64,000 nucleotides of DNA from Metaphire vulgaris (Eukaryota; Annelida; Clitellata; Crassiclitellata; Megascolecidae), in contig CM030861.1 of the NCBI GenBank assembly GCA_018105865.1, positions 7,837,884 to 7,901,883 of the forward strand. Direction: 5' to 3'. Numbering within the stretch: the first letter of the stretch is position 1; each line of letters begins with the position of its first letter. This document shows, piece after piece, positions 19,836 through 32,086 of the stretch. Made by a program: the position numbers and the translations under genes. Below the pieces are notes generated by a model. The model saw only the letters and a program-made list of their open reading frames with translations. It did no database searches and was not told where the DNA came from.

Positions 19836-20473
19836 CAGGGCTGGAAAATGTTTATTTTGAAGAATATAAGTATAAAATATTTAATTTTCCGCTAAATTCT
19901 CAATATTAACATCGACGTAACCTTACAACGACCAAATTCCTTTCGCTAACAGTTTAACGTCCAAGGACTACGGATTACCAAAGAATCGGACGCTGCAAAT
20001 TTTAGAACATAAGTTTTAGGCTTAAAACGACTAAAAATCTCAAAGTCAAATTTTAGGGTTTTTTCGGTAAAATCGATAAACTGAAAAAAGCAACTTTAGT
20101 GTTTTTAATTTGTATGCTATGCTATACAGTAGGTTGCTCTCTGCAGATAGCAGTACAGACGATACGCTGTGGCCAGAATATGAAGGTTTGTGGGTATTGG
20201 CGTGCAAACATTGAAACCTAAAAAATTAAAATACTTAAAACCTAAAATCCTAAAATCCCCAGTAACCTAAAGTACATAAAACATTTTAAAAAACTAAAAA
20301 CCTTAAAACCTAAAATACTTTCAAATCCCAAAAACCTAAAATACCTAAAAAACTTTAAATAGCAAAAATGCCTAAATTTCTTAAAACCTAAAACCTAGAA
20401 ACCCTAAACACGAATAGAAACCCGGAAAACCTAAATTATATTTCTAAAAGAAACCTAGTTTTTTCCAGCCCTG
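19836..20473. mobile_element. MITE-M, hAT-like, with cryptic CCTAAAA repeats
   Basis: Starts CAGGGCTGGAAAATG and ends ttttttccagccctg, a 14-bp inverted repeat. The interior is degenerate (cctaaaac)n / (ttttagg) units from 20000 to 20450. The flanks do not show a convincing TSD. Confidence 0.65.
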
Positions 20474-20519
20474 ACACGAACCGGAAACCACAGGATTTCG
20501 AGTGACGAATACAATCGCT

Positions 20520-21010
20520 CCTGGTCCTAATTCTCCTCCGTCAAAAGCAGCGCACCAGGACCCGTCTCAACGCCCGGCTACATAGCGAGCTTCCGAAGCA
20601 GCCGTCGCTAGACCGATGCGTCCTGTTCACGACGACGCTGGTATTCAGCAGGAGTGCAGGAGTGTTTTCCCGACAAATGCCGCCGCTGCTGCTGCTGCTG
20701 CTGCTGCACCGTCGACGACCGACCTGCACGGGCATTCGTTGGAAAGGGAAAACACAACGGGAGTGTTGACCGCGATGCCTCCGAGTGAGCGATCGACGCT
20801 GCTGTGGGAAGGGGGTCGGGTGGAGGCAGGTGGGAAGAGGGAAGAGCGTGCGCCGGGGTGAAAGGGAATGCGCGTTTGAATTCGTCGACGGGCTGCTGCG
20901 GCTGCTGCTAAGTGGAAATTACGAACTGAGAAACAGTGCCGCGGAAGATACGTCCATCCACCTCCGAAAAACGATAAATCAGCCTGGTTTCGACGACAAA
21001 GAATAAAAAA
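20520..21010 (-). promoter_or_regulatory. GC-rich, CpG-rich island upstream of SCYL2-like start
   Basis: CG dinucleotides are frequent, with a (gct)n run at 20685-20706. It lies 0.8-1.2 kb upstream of the first coding exon on the same strand, the expected place for a promoter and 5' UTR exon. No donor was identified. The 126-codon minus-strand frame here (20645-21025, with an alanine run) is probably not coding. Confidence 0.35.
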
Positions 21011-21024
21011 AACGTTTGAAAACA

Positions 21025-21361
21025 TTAATTAATTCTAACGACTACGCACGCAACAGCATTGTAAATACCGATCTCACTTAATGCCCAATAAAGACCGCAA
21101 AGACCTCCACTGACCATCCAAACACACCTACACGCAACCACACACCCGAAGGACACATGGCAGAGAGACACATAGATAGAAATAAAGATAGATAGATAAG
21201 GAAGGATAACGACGGCCAAGACAGACAGGCAAATCGATAGAAAGTGAGATAGAAAGACAGATAGACAAATAGATGGCTAGAGTTGGATGGATGATAATTA
21301 ATCGTCGGTGTATTTTGCGCCACGCTTTTGCGATTTTATCTGGAATAAAGATAAACAGAGT
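21025..21361. other. Degenerate GATA repeat, otherwise featureless
   Basis: Gatagataagg and agatagaca units lie at 21170-21275. Nothing else is recognised. Confidence 0.5.
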
Positions 21362-21545
21362 CGTAGCGAAGGGGCAGGGGGGCACATGCCCCCGGGCGCC
21401 GAGGCGAGGGGCGCCAAAATTGGGTATTCGGGTAAGTGTAATGCACAATAAAGAAGAAACATGTGCGACGACCTTTTTGCTCGTCAGCAGTGTTGGGGGC
21501 GCCAACGATATACTTTGCCCCCGGGGGCCGGATACCCTCGTCTCT
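21362..21545 (+). mobile_element. GGGCGCC repeat (MITE fragment)
   Basis: cgtagcgaaggggcaggggg to gggggccggataccctcg, with a gacgacctttttgctcgtca motif at 21461. Related units lie at 29175-29235 and 44745-44830. Ends are not clear. Confidence 0.5.
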
Positions 21546-22154
21546 GAAGATGAACAATATTGGTTTAAATTTTATGCTTTTATACAGCGTCGATAAGACG
21601 CCACCGTCAAGAAGCAAAAGCGACTGGAAGAAAAGATAGAATATGGACAACGCCCTTATAATTATAGACAATTGGATAAGAAACCTTGAATTAACCCCTT
21701 AACTGGGGAATGAATCTGTAATAAGAAACTGGGCGGCTCTGAATTAAGGGCAATGACAGGAGGATTGCCAGACGGGACGCATTCTATTTGGCCAAGATGA
21801 TGCCGTTCCCCGCGTCATCCGTTGCTTTGTATGCGAGATAGCGCGAGTTGTCCTTATATGCATGGACTTTCTATGACCGAAGCCATTCCAATATGCAATT
21901 AAGAATCCGGCAGAGGCTTTCTCAGGGGTCGTCTACACCGCGGGACAAATATCTCTGTCGCACCAACGCCTGTAAAGGTCATTTTCTGCATGCGGAAAAA
22001 ATGCTGCTCTTTAAACACACGCCATTCACAAGTCAATTTCAAGAGTCAGATATAAGAGGACCCGAAAAAGAAGCGACAGTCAAACGCGCGGGACATGATG
22101 GATTTGGCATATTTCCCGGACAGCCTTTTAAAGAAATATGTCCTTTGAGGAATA
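21546..22154. other. No recognisable gene; piggyBac-like terminus
   Basis: ttaaccccttaactgggga at 21691 matches a terminus of the TTAA element at 53365-53444. The rest is unique. Confidence 0.4.
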
Positions 22155-22162
22155 CATTTTCG

Positions 22163-22484
22163 CAGTGGCGTAGCCAGGATTTCCAGAGGGGTGGATGGGT
22201 TGGTTTTTGGGTTTGACCGTTATCGACTTCGAAAAATTCTTGACAAGCAAAAAAGGTCATCTTCTCATCTTTACTATTTTGCTCTTCCAGGTGCTGACAA
22301 GCCAAAAAGGTCATCATCTCTTTCACCGTGTTACATTATATAACCAAATACCCAATGAGGGAGGGTTGACCCCAAAATCACCTCCCAAAATTTTAAAAAA
22401 TGCCTAGAAACTCAGTAAAAAATTTTCGTCAGCCAAGAAAGGAATTTTAACTCCCAAATCACGCTTCCCTTGGCTACGCCACTG
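22163..22484 (+). mobile_element. MITE-E relative (hAT-type)
   Basis: Starts CAGTGGCGTAGCCAGG and ends cttggctacgccactg. TSD cattttcg/cattgtcg (7 of 8). Two copies of the gacaagc(c/a)aaaaaggtcatc motif lie at 22240 and 22297, with a third, decayed one near 22430. Confidence 0.88.
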
Positions 22485-22492
22485 CATTGTCG

Positions 22493-23182
22493 ACTAGAGC
22501 AAGTATATTTTTGTCGCTTTTCGACGTAAAATCTGGTGACTTGACTTCTGGCCACACGCTGAGTGATTGATCGGAGCTCACTGTAGTCGCATCATCAGAC
22601 TTTCAAATGTCGCTTGGCGTAAGAAGGTGAGAATTCTAGCGCACATGCTCGTGTGTTATTTCTGTCGACTGTTGTTCGTCGAGGCGACACACGCTGTACG
22701 CCAAGACTATCGTTTTGCCACTGTAGCATTCACACAGTTCCTCTCGAGAGAATTCCTGCAGTACGCGAAGAAAATTAATGCTTCAACCATTTTATCTGTC
22801 TTTCTAAGCGCCGTCTTTTCGACTTAACTCTTCTCTACGTTCTTTCCCATGTTGCCTCCATAATTCACGTGGTAAGGCGTTAGCTATGTGCTGAGATTAG
22901 CCGTCCATCCGGGTTCGCTTTGTGACTCGGTTACTGTATAGTGTATATCCCGGTTATCCGTACGTCCACCGGTAAGGAGGTGCTGCAGCATTGGTTGATG
23001 CCCAGTGCATTATCATCACAGAGCCATACGGAATGAACATTTTCCAACTTCTGCATAATTTATCGTGCCCCATACCAGCATTGCCTGCTATACACCTTAT
23101 GGTCTACTGTACACTGTATGTCCTGTTACACGACCGCTTCAAAGTCAACGTGACGTGAAAGAGTGCATAATTATCTAACCTA
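22493..23182. other. No recognisable feature
   Basis: Unique DNA. gtggtaaggcgttagc followed by tccgggttcg (22870-22917) faintly resembles tRNA A and B boxes, but no cloverleaf forms. Confidence 0.35.
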
Positions 23183-23190
23183 CACAGGAC

Positions 23191-23403
23191 CATGGGCGTC
23201 CGGAGGGGGGTGCAAGGAGGTGCAATTGTAGGGTGCAATTGCACCCACTGGAAAATTTGTGGAGTTATGAAAAGAGTAAAATTAATTGTTTCATTTGTCA
23301 CAAAACCTTGTTTTGCACCCCCCGCCCTGGAAATTGTTTTCATTTCTTTCGTCACAAGACCCTGTTTTGCACCCCTCTGGAAAAATTTCTGCGGACGCCC
23401 ATG
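23191..23403 (+). mobile_element. MITE-F copy (hAT-type)
   Basis: Starts CATGGGCGTCCGG and ends ctgcggacgcccatg. Perfect TSD cacaggac at 23183-23190 and 23404-23411. The interior has two ttttgcacccc...ctggaaa blocks. Confidence 0.9.
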
Positions 23404-23411
23404 CACAGGAC

Positions 23412-24469
23412 AATAACAATGGACGTTAGTAAACACATTAATTAACATACAAGCATTCTCGTTCGTTTGCGATGACGTCAATGCAGTCTTAACAATGCCC
23501 GCGACGTCATCATTGATCGGGAATGCCTTTGTGTTAGTCTAAGTGCCTAATAATGTCTAATGTTATTATTGTTTGCGGCTAGTTATCGTGCTCTTCGCTT
23601 TTTAATTGCCGTTGGCTTCTAAAGAAAGCAACGTTTGCTGAACAATTGAGTTCTCTTATGGTATGCTTTGGACGCAGCTGAGGACTGCGATAAATGTACG
23701 TCATTAGTAATCACCGCGAGGAGAATATCGACTGGGAATTCATTTTAGTCAACTGGCGTATATCTTTGAAATTGTCCTGAATAAAAATGATCATGATGTT
23801 ATACAAACGACTGTATAGCTATCTGTAGGGGGCCCGAGCGACTGTATAGCTATCAGCTTTCTATAAAATCAGGCCATTTTGCCCATATTCAAAGCCATAT
23901 ACTTAAAACAAATACAATAATATATCTATGCATACATGTATGTATAGAGTACAACTTCCTCAATAACTGTAAACAGATGTTTCCAATTTTCCTGAAATCC
24001 CAGATATTCGCCACTCACTCGTATATTCACAAAATATCTTGGAACATTCAGCTTCATTAATCTACAGGATGCTTAATTGCATATCTCTAACAATTCACAA
24101 TTTTGTGTTTTTATAGCTATATGTAGACCTATCATTTTGCTCATAATATTTGTTTGCCAAATAGGATTCAATGATTTTGAAGATTTTCTCTGACATTTGA
24201 TTAAATTCTCTCTGAAATAGCTTGAAATATGTGACGTTCATTTATGGAGAAATTGAAAGTCCAACCTTTCCGAGTGGACAGAATATAAACATTCTTTTCA
24301 TTGTCGTCTTTGTTTTTTTAAGTGAAAGCACGAAAAGAACGCAAATTCCTAAAATTCGCAAAATCCTATCTTGCAATTTGTGCAGCTGAAAACAGTCATT
24401 GACTAACAAAAATTAAACGCAAACACCCTATTCTTCTTTTTCAAAGTAGTTAAATATTGGCTTCAACTA
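23412..24469. other. No recognisable feature
   Basis: One kilobase of AT-rich unique DNA with no element ends, long ORF or RNA-like fold. Confidence 0.45.
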
Positions 24470-24477
24470 GGCCTGGG

Positions 24478-24722
24478 CAGTGGCGGTTCCAAGAACTCTT
24501 GGTGGGGGGAATTCAATAAATTTCTAGGAAGTTGTTGGAGGGGATGCAATGAATTTTTCTTAAGATGGCGACCTGTAGGAGACCCGAGCGCGGTAAACCC
24601 TGAAAAAGGCTGACAAGCAAAAAAAGGACACTTGTTAGACGATCATCTTCCATTGTAAACGCACTTTTGGTGGGTCGGTGGGGGGTGCATCCCTAGTCAT
24701 TCCCAACATGGATCCGCCCCTG
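24478..24722 (+). mobile_element. MITE-B copy (hAT-type)
   Basis: Starts CAGTGGCGGTTCCAAG and ends catggatccgcccctg. Perfect TSD ggcctggg at 24470-24477 and 24723-24730. A ctgacaagcaaaaaaaggac motif is at 24609. Confidence 0.9.
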
Positions 24723-24734
24723 GGCCTGGGTCTT

Positions 24735-24885
24735 ACTCATCACCAACATCGTCGTCGTCGACACCGTTCCCCTCCTCCTCTTCCTCGTCATCATCATCTT
24801 CATCATCATTGTCATCATCGTCGTCGTCATCTTCCCACTCATAAACGGCATCATCGTCGTCGTCGTCGTCATCATCATCTGGCTG
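24735..24885. repeat. (CAT/CGT/CTC)n microsatellite
   Basis: Mixed cat, cgt and ctc triplets. Confidence 0.9.
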
Positions 24886-24924
24886 GTTCAAGAAAACTGA
24901 AATCATCATACAAACAAAATTTCT

Positions 24925-25045
24925 TTAGTGCGAGAGTGGATGGGCAGATGGAATGAAATGGACGAGAGAATCTTATAGGCTAGTGATGTGGATACTGGAT
25001 AGTTTCAAAGTAAACCTTAGTACTATGCATGTAGGATACTAGATT
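24925..25045 (+). pseudogene. LINE C-terminal relic
   Basis: Mixed frames give RVDGQMEWN and DSFKVNLSTMH. This matches the terminal segment (VDxWNxLD...FKxxL) also seen at 46440, 49810 and 50055. Only the last 35 codons remain. Confidence 0.5.
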
Positions 25046-25194
25046 GGAGGCAAAATTTAAAACCTTCACCAAGGTTCTTGCAATAGCCCTTCTCGGCCTA
25101 GTTGAAAAATTTAACTACTTTCAGAACCCTGTTTGCGTTTAATTTTCGTCTTCAATGTGTTCAAAACGCCACAACTTGTCTAATCGCTCGCACT

Positions 25195-25598
25195 CGCCGA
25201 AGAGCAAAAACACATCAGACCCTGCCGTCGTCTTGAAGGAACTTCAATTGGCCGCCCTCGTCTCATCGCTCACACTGACGAAAACACATATCCATCGTAG
25301 ATAAATGTCTACGCAGGGAAACTCCAGACTACCTCGTGGACGTCATAAAGCTAGTTCGAAATGTAGATAGGCCAACTGGGCTGAGATCAAATGACACTAG
25401 CTCACTTGTCACTCCTCGAACTCGCAGCATGTTGGGCGATCGTTCCTTCCGTGTTCAAGGTCCAAAGTTATGGAATACCCTTCCTCCGATATCCATGATA
25501 CCACAAACAAGACTAACCTTCCTTACTTAGGCTCAAGACTTGGTTTTTCATTACCAGCGGCGCTTTTGACTAAAAGCGCCTTTGACATAAATTAACTT

Positions 25599-25635
<37 letters not shown>

Positions 25636-25672
25636 ACAACATCATCATCATCAACATCTTCATCATCATCTC
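25195..25672 (+). pseudogene. CR1/L2-like LINE C-terminus with (CAT)n tail
   Basis: Encodes TPDYLVDVIKLVRNVDRPTG, then LVTPRTRSMLGDRSFRVQGP and KLWNTLPPISM before stops near 25530. It is homologous to the conserved C-terminus of CR1/L2 ORF2. A 3' UTR with gcgcttttgactaaaagcgc leads to a cat microsatellite at 25597-25672. Confidence 0.8.
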
Positions 25673-25692
25673 ACACTCCTGAACCGCTTTAA

Positions 25693-25695
<3 letters not shown>

Positions 25696-25742
<47 letters not shown>
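25696..25742. repeat. (TA)n microsatellite
   Basis: Pure ta run of about 45 bp. Confidence 0.95.
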
Positions 25743-25745
<3 letters not shown>

Positions 25746-26092
25746 TGGCGTCACTGTATATACATATATAGCTAAGGAAGGTTTGGAGGTCAAACCCCCT
25801 TGGCTGTTCTCAGTCTCAGTGTACGTAAGGGGGTATTTGGGGGAGTTAAACCCCCTTATATATAGTGGTTGTTCGACCAAAAATTCGTACATCAATATAG
25901 TTGTACCGGCGCCCATATGCCCTGTGTTACCTGACGACCTTTTTTGTTTGTCAGGATCTTTACCGAGTTGTTAATCACGAATAACCATGATCATAGGATC
26001 ATAACCTTTATCTGCTTGTCAGAATTTCCGGAAGTTGGGAATCATGGGAACCATAACCTCCCCCCCTTCGGAAAATCCTGGCTACTCCGCTG
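25743..26092 (+). mobile_element. MITE-E relative in a TA microsatellite
   Basis: Starts CAGTGGCGTCACTG and ends cctggctactccgctg. It has gacgaccttttttgtttgtca at 25932 and tatctgcttgtcagaa at 26010. Flanks are ta repeats, so the TSD cannot be judged. Confidence 0.65.
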
Positions 26093-26123
<31 letters not shown>

Positions 26124-26125
26124 TG

Positions 26126-27200
26126 TCATCAGGCTGCTTGAAGGCATCGCCTTTCGTACGGAGACCAATTTTTCCAGCGCTTGAGTCCAAGGCGTGACCT
26201 GCACAAAACGCAACGCACGTCGTTTGCCATCGTCGATTTTTAGACACAAAGGTTCTGCGACCAACGCTACGCTTTGACTCAGTAAGTCGAATCGAGTACA
26301 AAACTATTCCTTAGAAAGCGCGTCTCGGTACATGTCCGTCTACGTCAATGGGAAACGGAGAAGTGAAGAAGCAGAGGTTACGCTGCGTCGATGCAACGGA
26401 AACAATCCCGACTGAGACTGGGAGGGTGGGGGCGTTGGAGGTGAGGGGTAGGGGGATAACGATAATGATCTTTGCCGTAATTGATTCAAAAACCTGTTTT
26501 AACGGACACGGATCTTGTGACAATATGGCTGCTGCTGTTGTTGTTGCTGCTGATCTCTGGTGTTGGGGAACCAGTGTATTTCCCAGAAATTTGAGTTCAG
26601 AGGGGGGCGTCCAATAATTGCATTTGGGGTGCCAATGTCCAGTGTTAATTATGTCCGGTGTTTCATCTAGACTCCCTAGACCCAGGGGATAGAAATGGGC
26701 GGGGAGGTGGTGGGGATTGGCTGCATGGCCCCGGGAAAAAAGGAAAATACAAGTCAAAAATACGATTTCCGTTGTCATATCTTCCGTTCTAATTTTTTTG
26801 GAGTCAGTTATAGTGGCTCAAGTTTCAATTTCCCGAGGTGTATTTCCCCCGTTAGACTTTTAAATGAATAGATTTAACATCAGTCTGTCTTTGTGGTAGC
26901 CAGCACCACCACCCTGGGAAGAGGTGTTGGGCAGAGTGGTGTCTGTCACAAGCTGGGGGTGTAATCCCCCACTGGGGTGTAGAAAAATCCCACCCCTAGT
27001 TTGAATGTCACGGTAAAGATGAACCAGAAACTTGAAAGCCAGAAGCAAGCCACTATTGCGAATCGACTTTCTTCTAAAAGAGATTAATATCGGCGAAACA
27101 TTTTCTTCGAAACTTTATGCATGTCTTGTAATGAATTAAATGACTGCTACGCCAGAAAATTTCTAAAGACAATAGCGCTAATCTATACTACATAAACACG
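26126..27200. other. No recognisable feature
   Basis: Unique DNA. ORFs at 26110-26290 and 26311-26778 on the minus strand show no domain and lack splice signals. Confidence 0.4.
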
Positions 27201-27205
27201 TCATA

Positions 27206-27400
27206 ATCATCATCATCATCATCATCATCACCGCTATCATCATATCATCATAATCGTCATCATATATATATATATATATAGGCTATGCATCATTATCATC
27301 ACACTCATCATCACCAACACCGCCGTCGCCATCATCATCATCACCACCACCACCATCATCATCACCATCATCACTACCATCATCAGCAGCAGCAGCATCG
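27206..27400. repeat. (CAT/CAC)n microsatellite
   Basis: Cat and cac triplets interrupted by a ta run at 27261-27279. Confidence 0.9.
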
Positions 27401-27662
27401 ACAGAACATTAGAGTTTAGAACACTCAGTGATCTGCATAAATTATGATTAATTATTATTATTATTACTATAATTAATTATCAATGTTCACTTAGTGCAGC
27501 GCTTTTCTTGCACTGGACATCAACATGAAACCCTAAACAGATCGGGCGAATGGACCCTCTGCCTACACTTGAGCGACAGATTTTGACTATAGGCCTACTT
27601 GGCTCACAGTAGACGAAGCGTCTGCATGCATATTCTCTTCAATTGAAATAAAGTAAAAGGCA

Positions 27663-27665
<3 letters not shown>

Positions 27666-27718
<53 letters not shown>

Positions 27719-27722
27719 TTAT
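27666..27722. repeat. Palindromic (AAT)n(ATT)n microsatellite
   Basis: Ten aat units run directly into nine att units, a nearly perfect 57-bp inverted repeat. The flanking gcacttctatagcaccagtt looks like a SINE/LINE tail. Confidence 0.9.
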
Positions 27723-27779
27723 GCACTTCTATAGCACCAGTTCTAAAACCTGAGGGTATCAATCGATGGTACTTAAAAT

Positions 27780-28294
27780 CCATCCGCAAAAAGACCAGGT
27801 CATTCCAGAGATCAGTCAGAGGGAAAGAGTAAGACCGACTATGGAGGAAAAGCTAATAATTATTGAAAGAGACGTGTTTTAAGTCCGGGTCTGAAAATAC
27901 TCAATGAATTGGGAACAGAAGTCACAGCCGACGCCAATCAAACTGCATCTTTTGTTTCGTATAATTTCATCATTCTGTATTCAAGGAACACTGCTATTGC
28001 GATGTGTGTGTGTTTGTATGTGTGTTTGTGTGTGTGTGTGTTGGCACAATGCATCGTGCTTAGAATATTTGCTATATATACGTGTGTACAATTTTTTTCC
28101 GCCCGAGCGTCTTTAAATCTTAATATACGTTACCGGCAGTCGTATGCATGCAGCTGTGACCTATAGGGACCGGGCGTGCTGTGGCGCTATAGAAAGAGAC
28201 AGAGGCTTTATGGTCACGTGACTCGAACGTGTGTCTGATGCGGATGTTGCCAAGGACGGTGGCTGAGCGGCACAACCCCAGAATGGAGCCAATG
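27780..28294. other. Unassigned, with a (TG)n run
   Basis: gt repeats at 28002-28041. Otherwise no feature. Confidence 0.5.
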
Positions 28295-28302
28295 CTTTTA
28301 TA

Positions 28303-28496
28303 CAGGGTTATTTATTTCTAGAATTAATTATCAATTTGGAGAGGGTGTCGGTATATTTTAGGGGTCCCCTGCCGAAAAAGTCTGACAAGCAAAAAAGGTA
28401 ATCCCAGGCTCAAATTGGATGGTTGTTGGGGTCGGCCTCAGACTGGGGTGGGGGCTGTTGGAGGTGGGGTATCAGAGGGGTGTAAAAATATCCCTG
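28303..28496 (+). mobile_element. MITE-D copy (hAT-type)
   Basis: Starts CAGGGTTATTTATTTC and ends gtgtaaaaatatccctg. Flanks cttttata/cctttaaa (6 of 8). Motif tctgacaagcaaaaaaggta at 28380. Confidence 0.85.
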
Positions 28497-28504
28497 CCTT
28501 TAAA

Positions 28505-29329
28505 AGCACTCGTGCTGCCCTTCCCGTGCACTCTTAAGTACGTAGTGGGGACTGATTTCACAGGGTATTAAGTTTCGGAACCATTAGCAATAAATTACAA
28601 AAGTAACTTTAACAATTTTAATTTAATTTTAAGTAACAAGACTTGGCTGTTTGAGATGAGCTATTCTGTTAAATCCTGACCTATATTATTCATGTACTTT
28701 GTAATGTGTTCAAGTAGTCCTTCTAGGATGATTCACCACATAAATCCTAACTTTCAATAAATAAATAAATAAATAAATAAACTCCGTCTATAATTAATAT
28801 TACAAGTCATTATAGGCAGGCTACTGTACGAGCTTCTGTTTAAATCTGGCATTCTATTCACAAATAACCATTCAGCTCAGCCTGGGTGAATGCAATCGTG
28901 ATCCTAAGTCTACAGTATACAAATGTTCGCATTGTTATGCGATGCTATATATCCTGGTTGTGGATTGTACTGATTTGCTTACTTACTTGGTTGTGTAGAT
29001 CTGTAGTCTTTCGTTGACCTCTCTTCCTCTTCCGGTTTGATGCTGAGCTTAATGGACGTTCTGAGATTAGATTTTATTTTAAATCAACGAAAATCTTTAA
29101 TGCAACATCGCGCCGCGAACCCTCAACAGCATACGTAGGCCTATTGATTTAGCACAACAGCTTCGAAGCTGTAGCTAGGGTGCGGTGGGGGCAAGCTGCC
29201 CCAGGCACCCTCCTGGGGATGCCAGGAACTATGGTTGGTTTTATTCACGACGGCATTGTCAGCATTACAAGGAAAAAACGTCATTCTGCGCATTATTTCT
29301 TTCATTCTTTCACCACGTCGCTTTATCGC
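28505..29329. other. Mostly featureless; GGGCGCC-type fragment at right
   Basis: An (aata)n tail lies at 28757-28782. A fragment of the gtggggcaagctgcccc repeat lies at 29175-29235. No gene is seen. Confidence 0.45.
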
Positions 29330-29337
29330 CATTACAC

Positions 29338-29961
29338 CAGTGATGTTAATCCTTGTCCTGGTCCTTGTCCTTAAGGACTCCTTAAGGACCAATTTCTTGT
29401 CCTTGTCCTTGTTTCTTATCCTCGTCCCAGTCCTTGAAAAATCCTTATAAGGACCAAATTCATACCATTTTCAATTGTTCTGATAATTATGTTTCAAGGT
29501 AAGAGTTGTATTTGGATTCATATTTACATACTTGCTTTGAGTTATTCTAAATGTGTAGTCATTGTTTCCTTTATAATACCAGTTGAACTTCCATTTCCTG
29601 TTTGAAAGCGTATGAACCAGACGCATGCGTTTTTAAATTTCTGTTATTCTTTAATTGTATCGTAAAATACTGGTGTCACTGTCTACAAACTTACAAAGGA
29701 ATGGAACAAAGCATGATCAGCAATGGAGATTGGCAGTTGAACGAGTGTTTTCGCAAAATGGTCTCATAAATTAGATCAATGAATCAGCGAAACACTTGGT
29801 TGCAACATTGCTGTTGACAAAGTGGTCCTTGTGCTTGAGGGTAAATCCTGGTCCTTGTCCTCGTCCTTGAGAGGTCGGTCCTCGTCCTTATCCTCGTCCT
29901 TGGAGGTCAGTCCTTGTCCTTATCCTCGTCCTTGGGGGGTCGGTCCTTGTTAACATCACTG
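29338..29961 (+). mobile_element. hAT-H element, internally deleted
   Basis: Starts CAGTGATGTTAATCC and ends ttgttaacatcactg. Perfect TSD cattacac at 29330-29337 and 29962-29969. Subterminal gtccttgtcctcgtcc arrays lie on both sides. A transposase end, VERVFSQNGLIN then a stop, lies at about 29736-29775. It is the same family and internal structure as 4546-5430. Confidence 0.92.
29736..29808 (+). pseudogene. hAT transposase C-terminal remnant
   Basis: VERVFSQNGLIN is followed by an in-frame tag and a degraded INESAKHLV segment. It corresponds to the hATC motif of the copy at 4981-5088. Confidence 0.7.
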
Positions 29962-29969
29962 CATTACAC

Positions 29970-30425
29970 GTATATAATGATGCCTATAACATCATGAACC
30001 GTTGCTGTAGAAAATACAATAATTATTATAGAATCGACACAGTGAAGAGGGTTGTATGATCGGAGGGGGCTTCATTCTCAGATCGATGGGCCAATCAGGA
30101 ATAGTTTATTGCGTAATTTAAAAGATAATAATGCAACAAAATGATGTAGGCAATGAATTCACGAGACTGTTGATTTGGAAACAACCAGCCACTTCTCAGC
30201 CCCAGGCTCTATCAGACCTTAATCCGGCCCTGTAACAGGTCCAAGCTGGTGCATAAAATCGATCGTTTCTAAAAAATTAGTAAGCTGTAAAAATGGGCCT
30301 CAAATTTCAATGAGCCTATGCTACTATACTAGAGGAGCAATGACGTACCTGGCAGGTGAGGAAGGAACCCTCCCTCCGCCTCAGTTTTGATATCCGCCAT
30401 TTCTGCTCGTCACAGGTATCGAGCC
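29970..30425. other. No recognisable feature
   Basis: Unique DNA. Confidence 0.4.
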
Positions 30426-30428
30426 CTC

Positions 30429-30476
30429 TGGCGAATAGTTTGGCGAATAGTTTGGCGAATAGTTTGGCGAATAGTT
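30429..30476. repeat. Four tandem 12-bp units
   Basis: tggcgaatagtt repeated four times without a mismatch. Confidence 0.95.
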
Positions 30477-30639
30477 TTGGTAGAATATTCACGTCGGGGC
30501 GAACATCAGCGACGATGGTGCTAATGAACAACAGGCAATTCGCATCAGGTCTAGAACGATACTAGTGTTTTCCCCGAGTTTAGCGGTAATGATTTTATCT
30601 ACAACTTCCGACGTTAATTATTAGTATTATTAATGTTTA

Positions 30640-31240
<601 letters not shown>

Positions 31241-31333
31241 ATGTTTAATAATATTTCCGATGTTAATTATTATTATTAATATTAAGTTTGTATCATTATT
31301 CTGTTAAGTCTGTCCAAGTTATGGACATTCGTG

Positions 31334-31337
<4 letters not shown>

Positions 31338-31395
<58 letters not shown>
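31338..31395. repeat. (TA)n microsatellite
   Basis: Pure ta run. Confidence 0.95.
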
Positions 31396-31484
31396 TGTAA
31401 TTTGAATTTTGCCCCTTGTCTAGTTAAGCTTTTTTCTTTCCTTGACTTGTATTCAACAGGATGTTGGTTGAGAAAATAAATTTA

Positions 31485-31535
<51 letters not shown>

Positions 31536-31537
31536 AT
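31485..31537. repeat. (GATT)n microsatellite
   Basis: About 13 gatt units. Confidence 0.95.
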
Positions 31538-31599
31538 ACGGTAGTGACATGGGAACTTTCTACGGCACCTTTGAGGGTAAATAAACTTTACGGCAGCTC

Positions 31600-31779
31600 C
31601 TAACTTCCTAGTCTAGACTCCTGGACTCCGGAGGGGGGACTGGCAGGGCACAAGGCCGGGGGAAAGTCAGCTATGGGGCTGTTGTTAGTTGACGTAGTAT
31701 GCAAAAATTTCCAAGGGGGAATTTGAAGTTTCGGGGGGAGGGCAATTTCCCCCCGGGAAACGGTCTGGATTAAACCCTG
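31600..31779 (-). mobile_element. MITE-C copy, decayed
   Basis: ctggactccggaggggg to aacggtctggattaaaccctg, in the order of the 51571 copy. The left terminus is eroded and no TSD is evident. Confidence 0.65.
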
Positions 31780-32078
31780 CTTTACGGGCCACTAAATCAC
31801 GCATACACAGTACATGTAGTAATATAACTGGTTCAGTAACTTGTCTGTTAGTTGTATTAATAATGGGCCTAGATGCTTCAAAACTGTACGATAGCTCAGC
31901 ATAATTAATTAACCAACGTAGACAGAAATGCTGCACCTGTGAGCGATTATCCCCTAAGGCCAACAATTTCCAGGGCTTAGGAGATCAGCAGTTTCATGCG
32001 CCATAATTTTGTAGTCAAGAACGCATCTGATTGAGTCACTCAATCGACCACATAATTATGCAATCAAAGGTAAACTTC
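31780..32078. other. No recognisable feature
   Basis: Unique DNA. Confidence 0.4.
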
Positions 32079-32086
32079 CAAGCAGG

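Noticed and set aside
20645..21025. Alanine-run protein on the minus strand
   Set aside because: The run is a (GCT)n repeat in a CpG-rich island; more likely promoter or UTR.
22868..22940. tRNA gene
   Set aside because: A/B-box resemblance only; no cloverleaf pairing.
26110..26290. Minus-strand frame with LKIDDGKRRALRFVQV as an exon
   Set aside because: Composition is coding-like, but no donor follows and the frame runs into a TA repeat.
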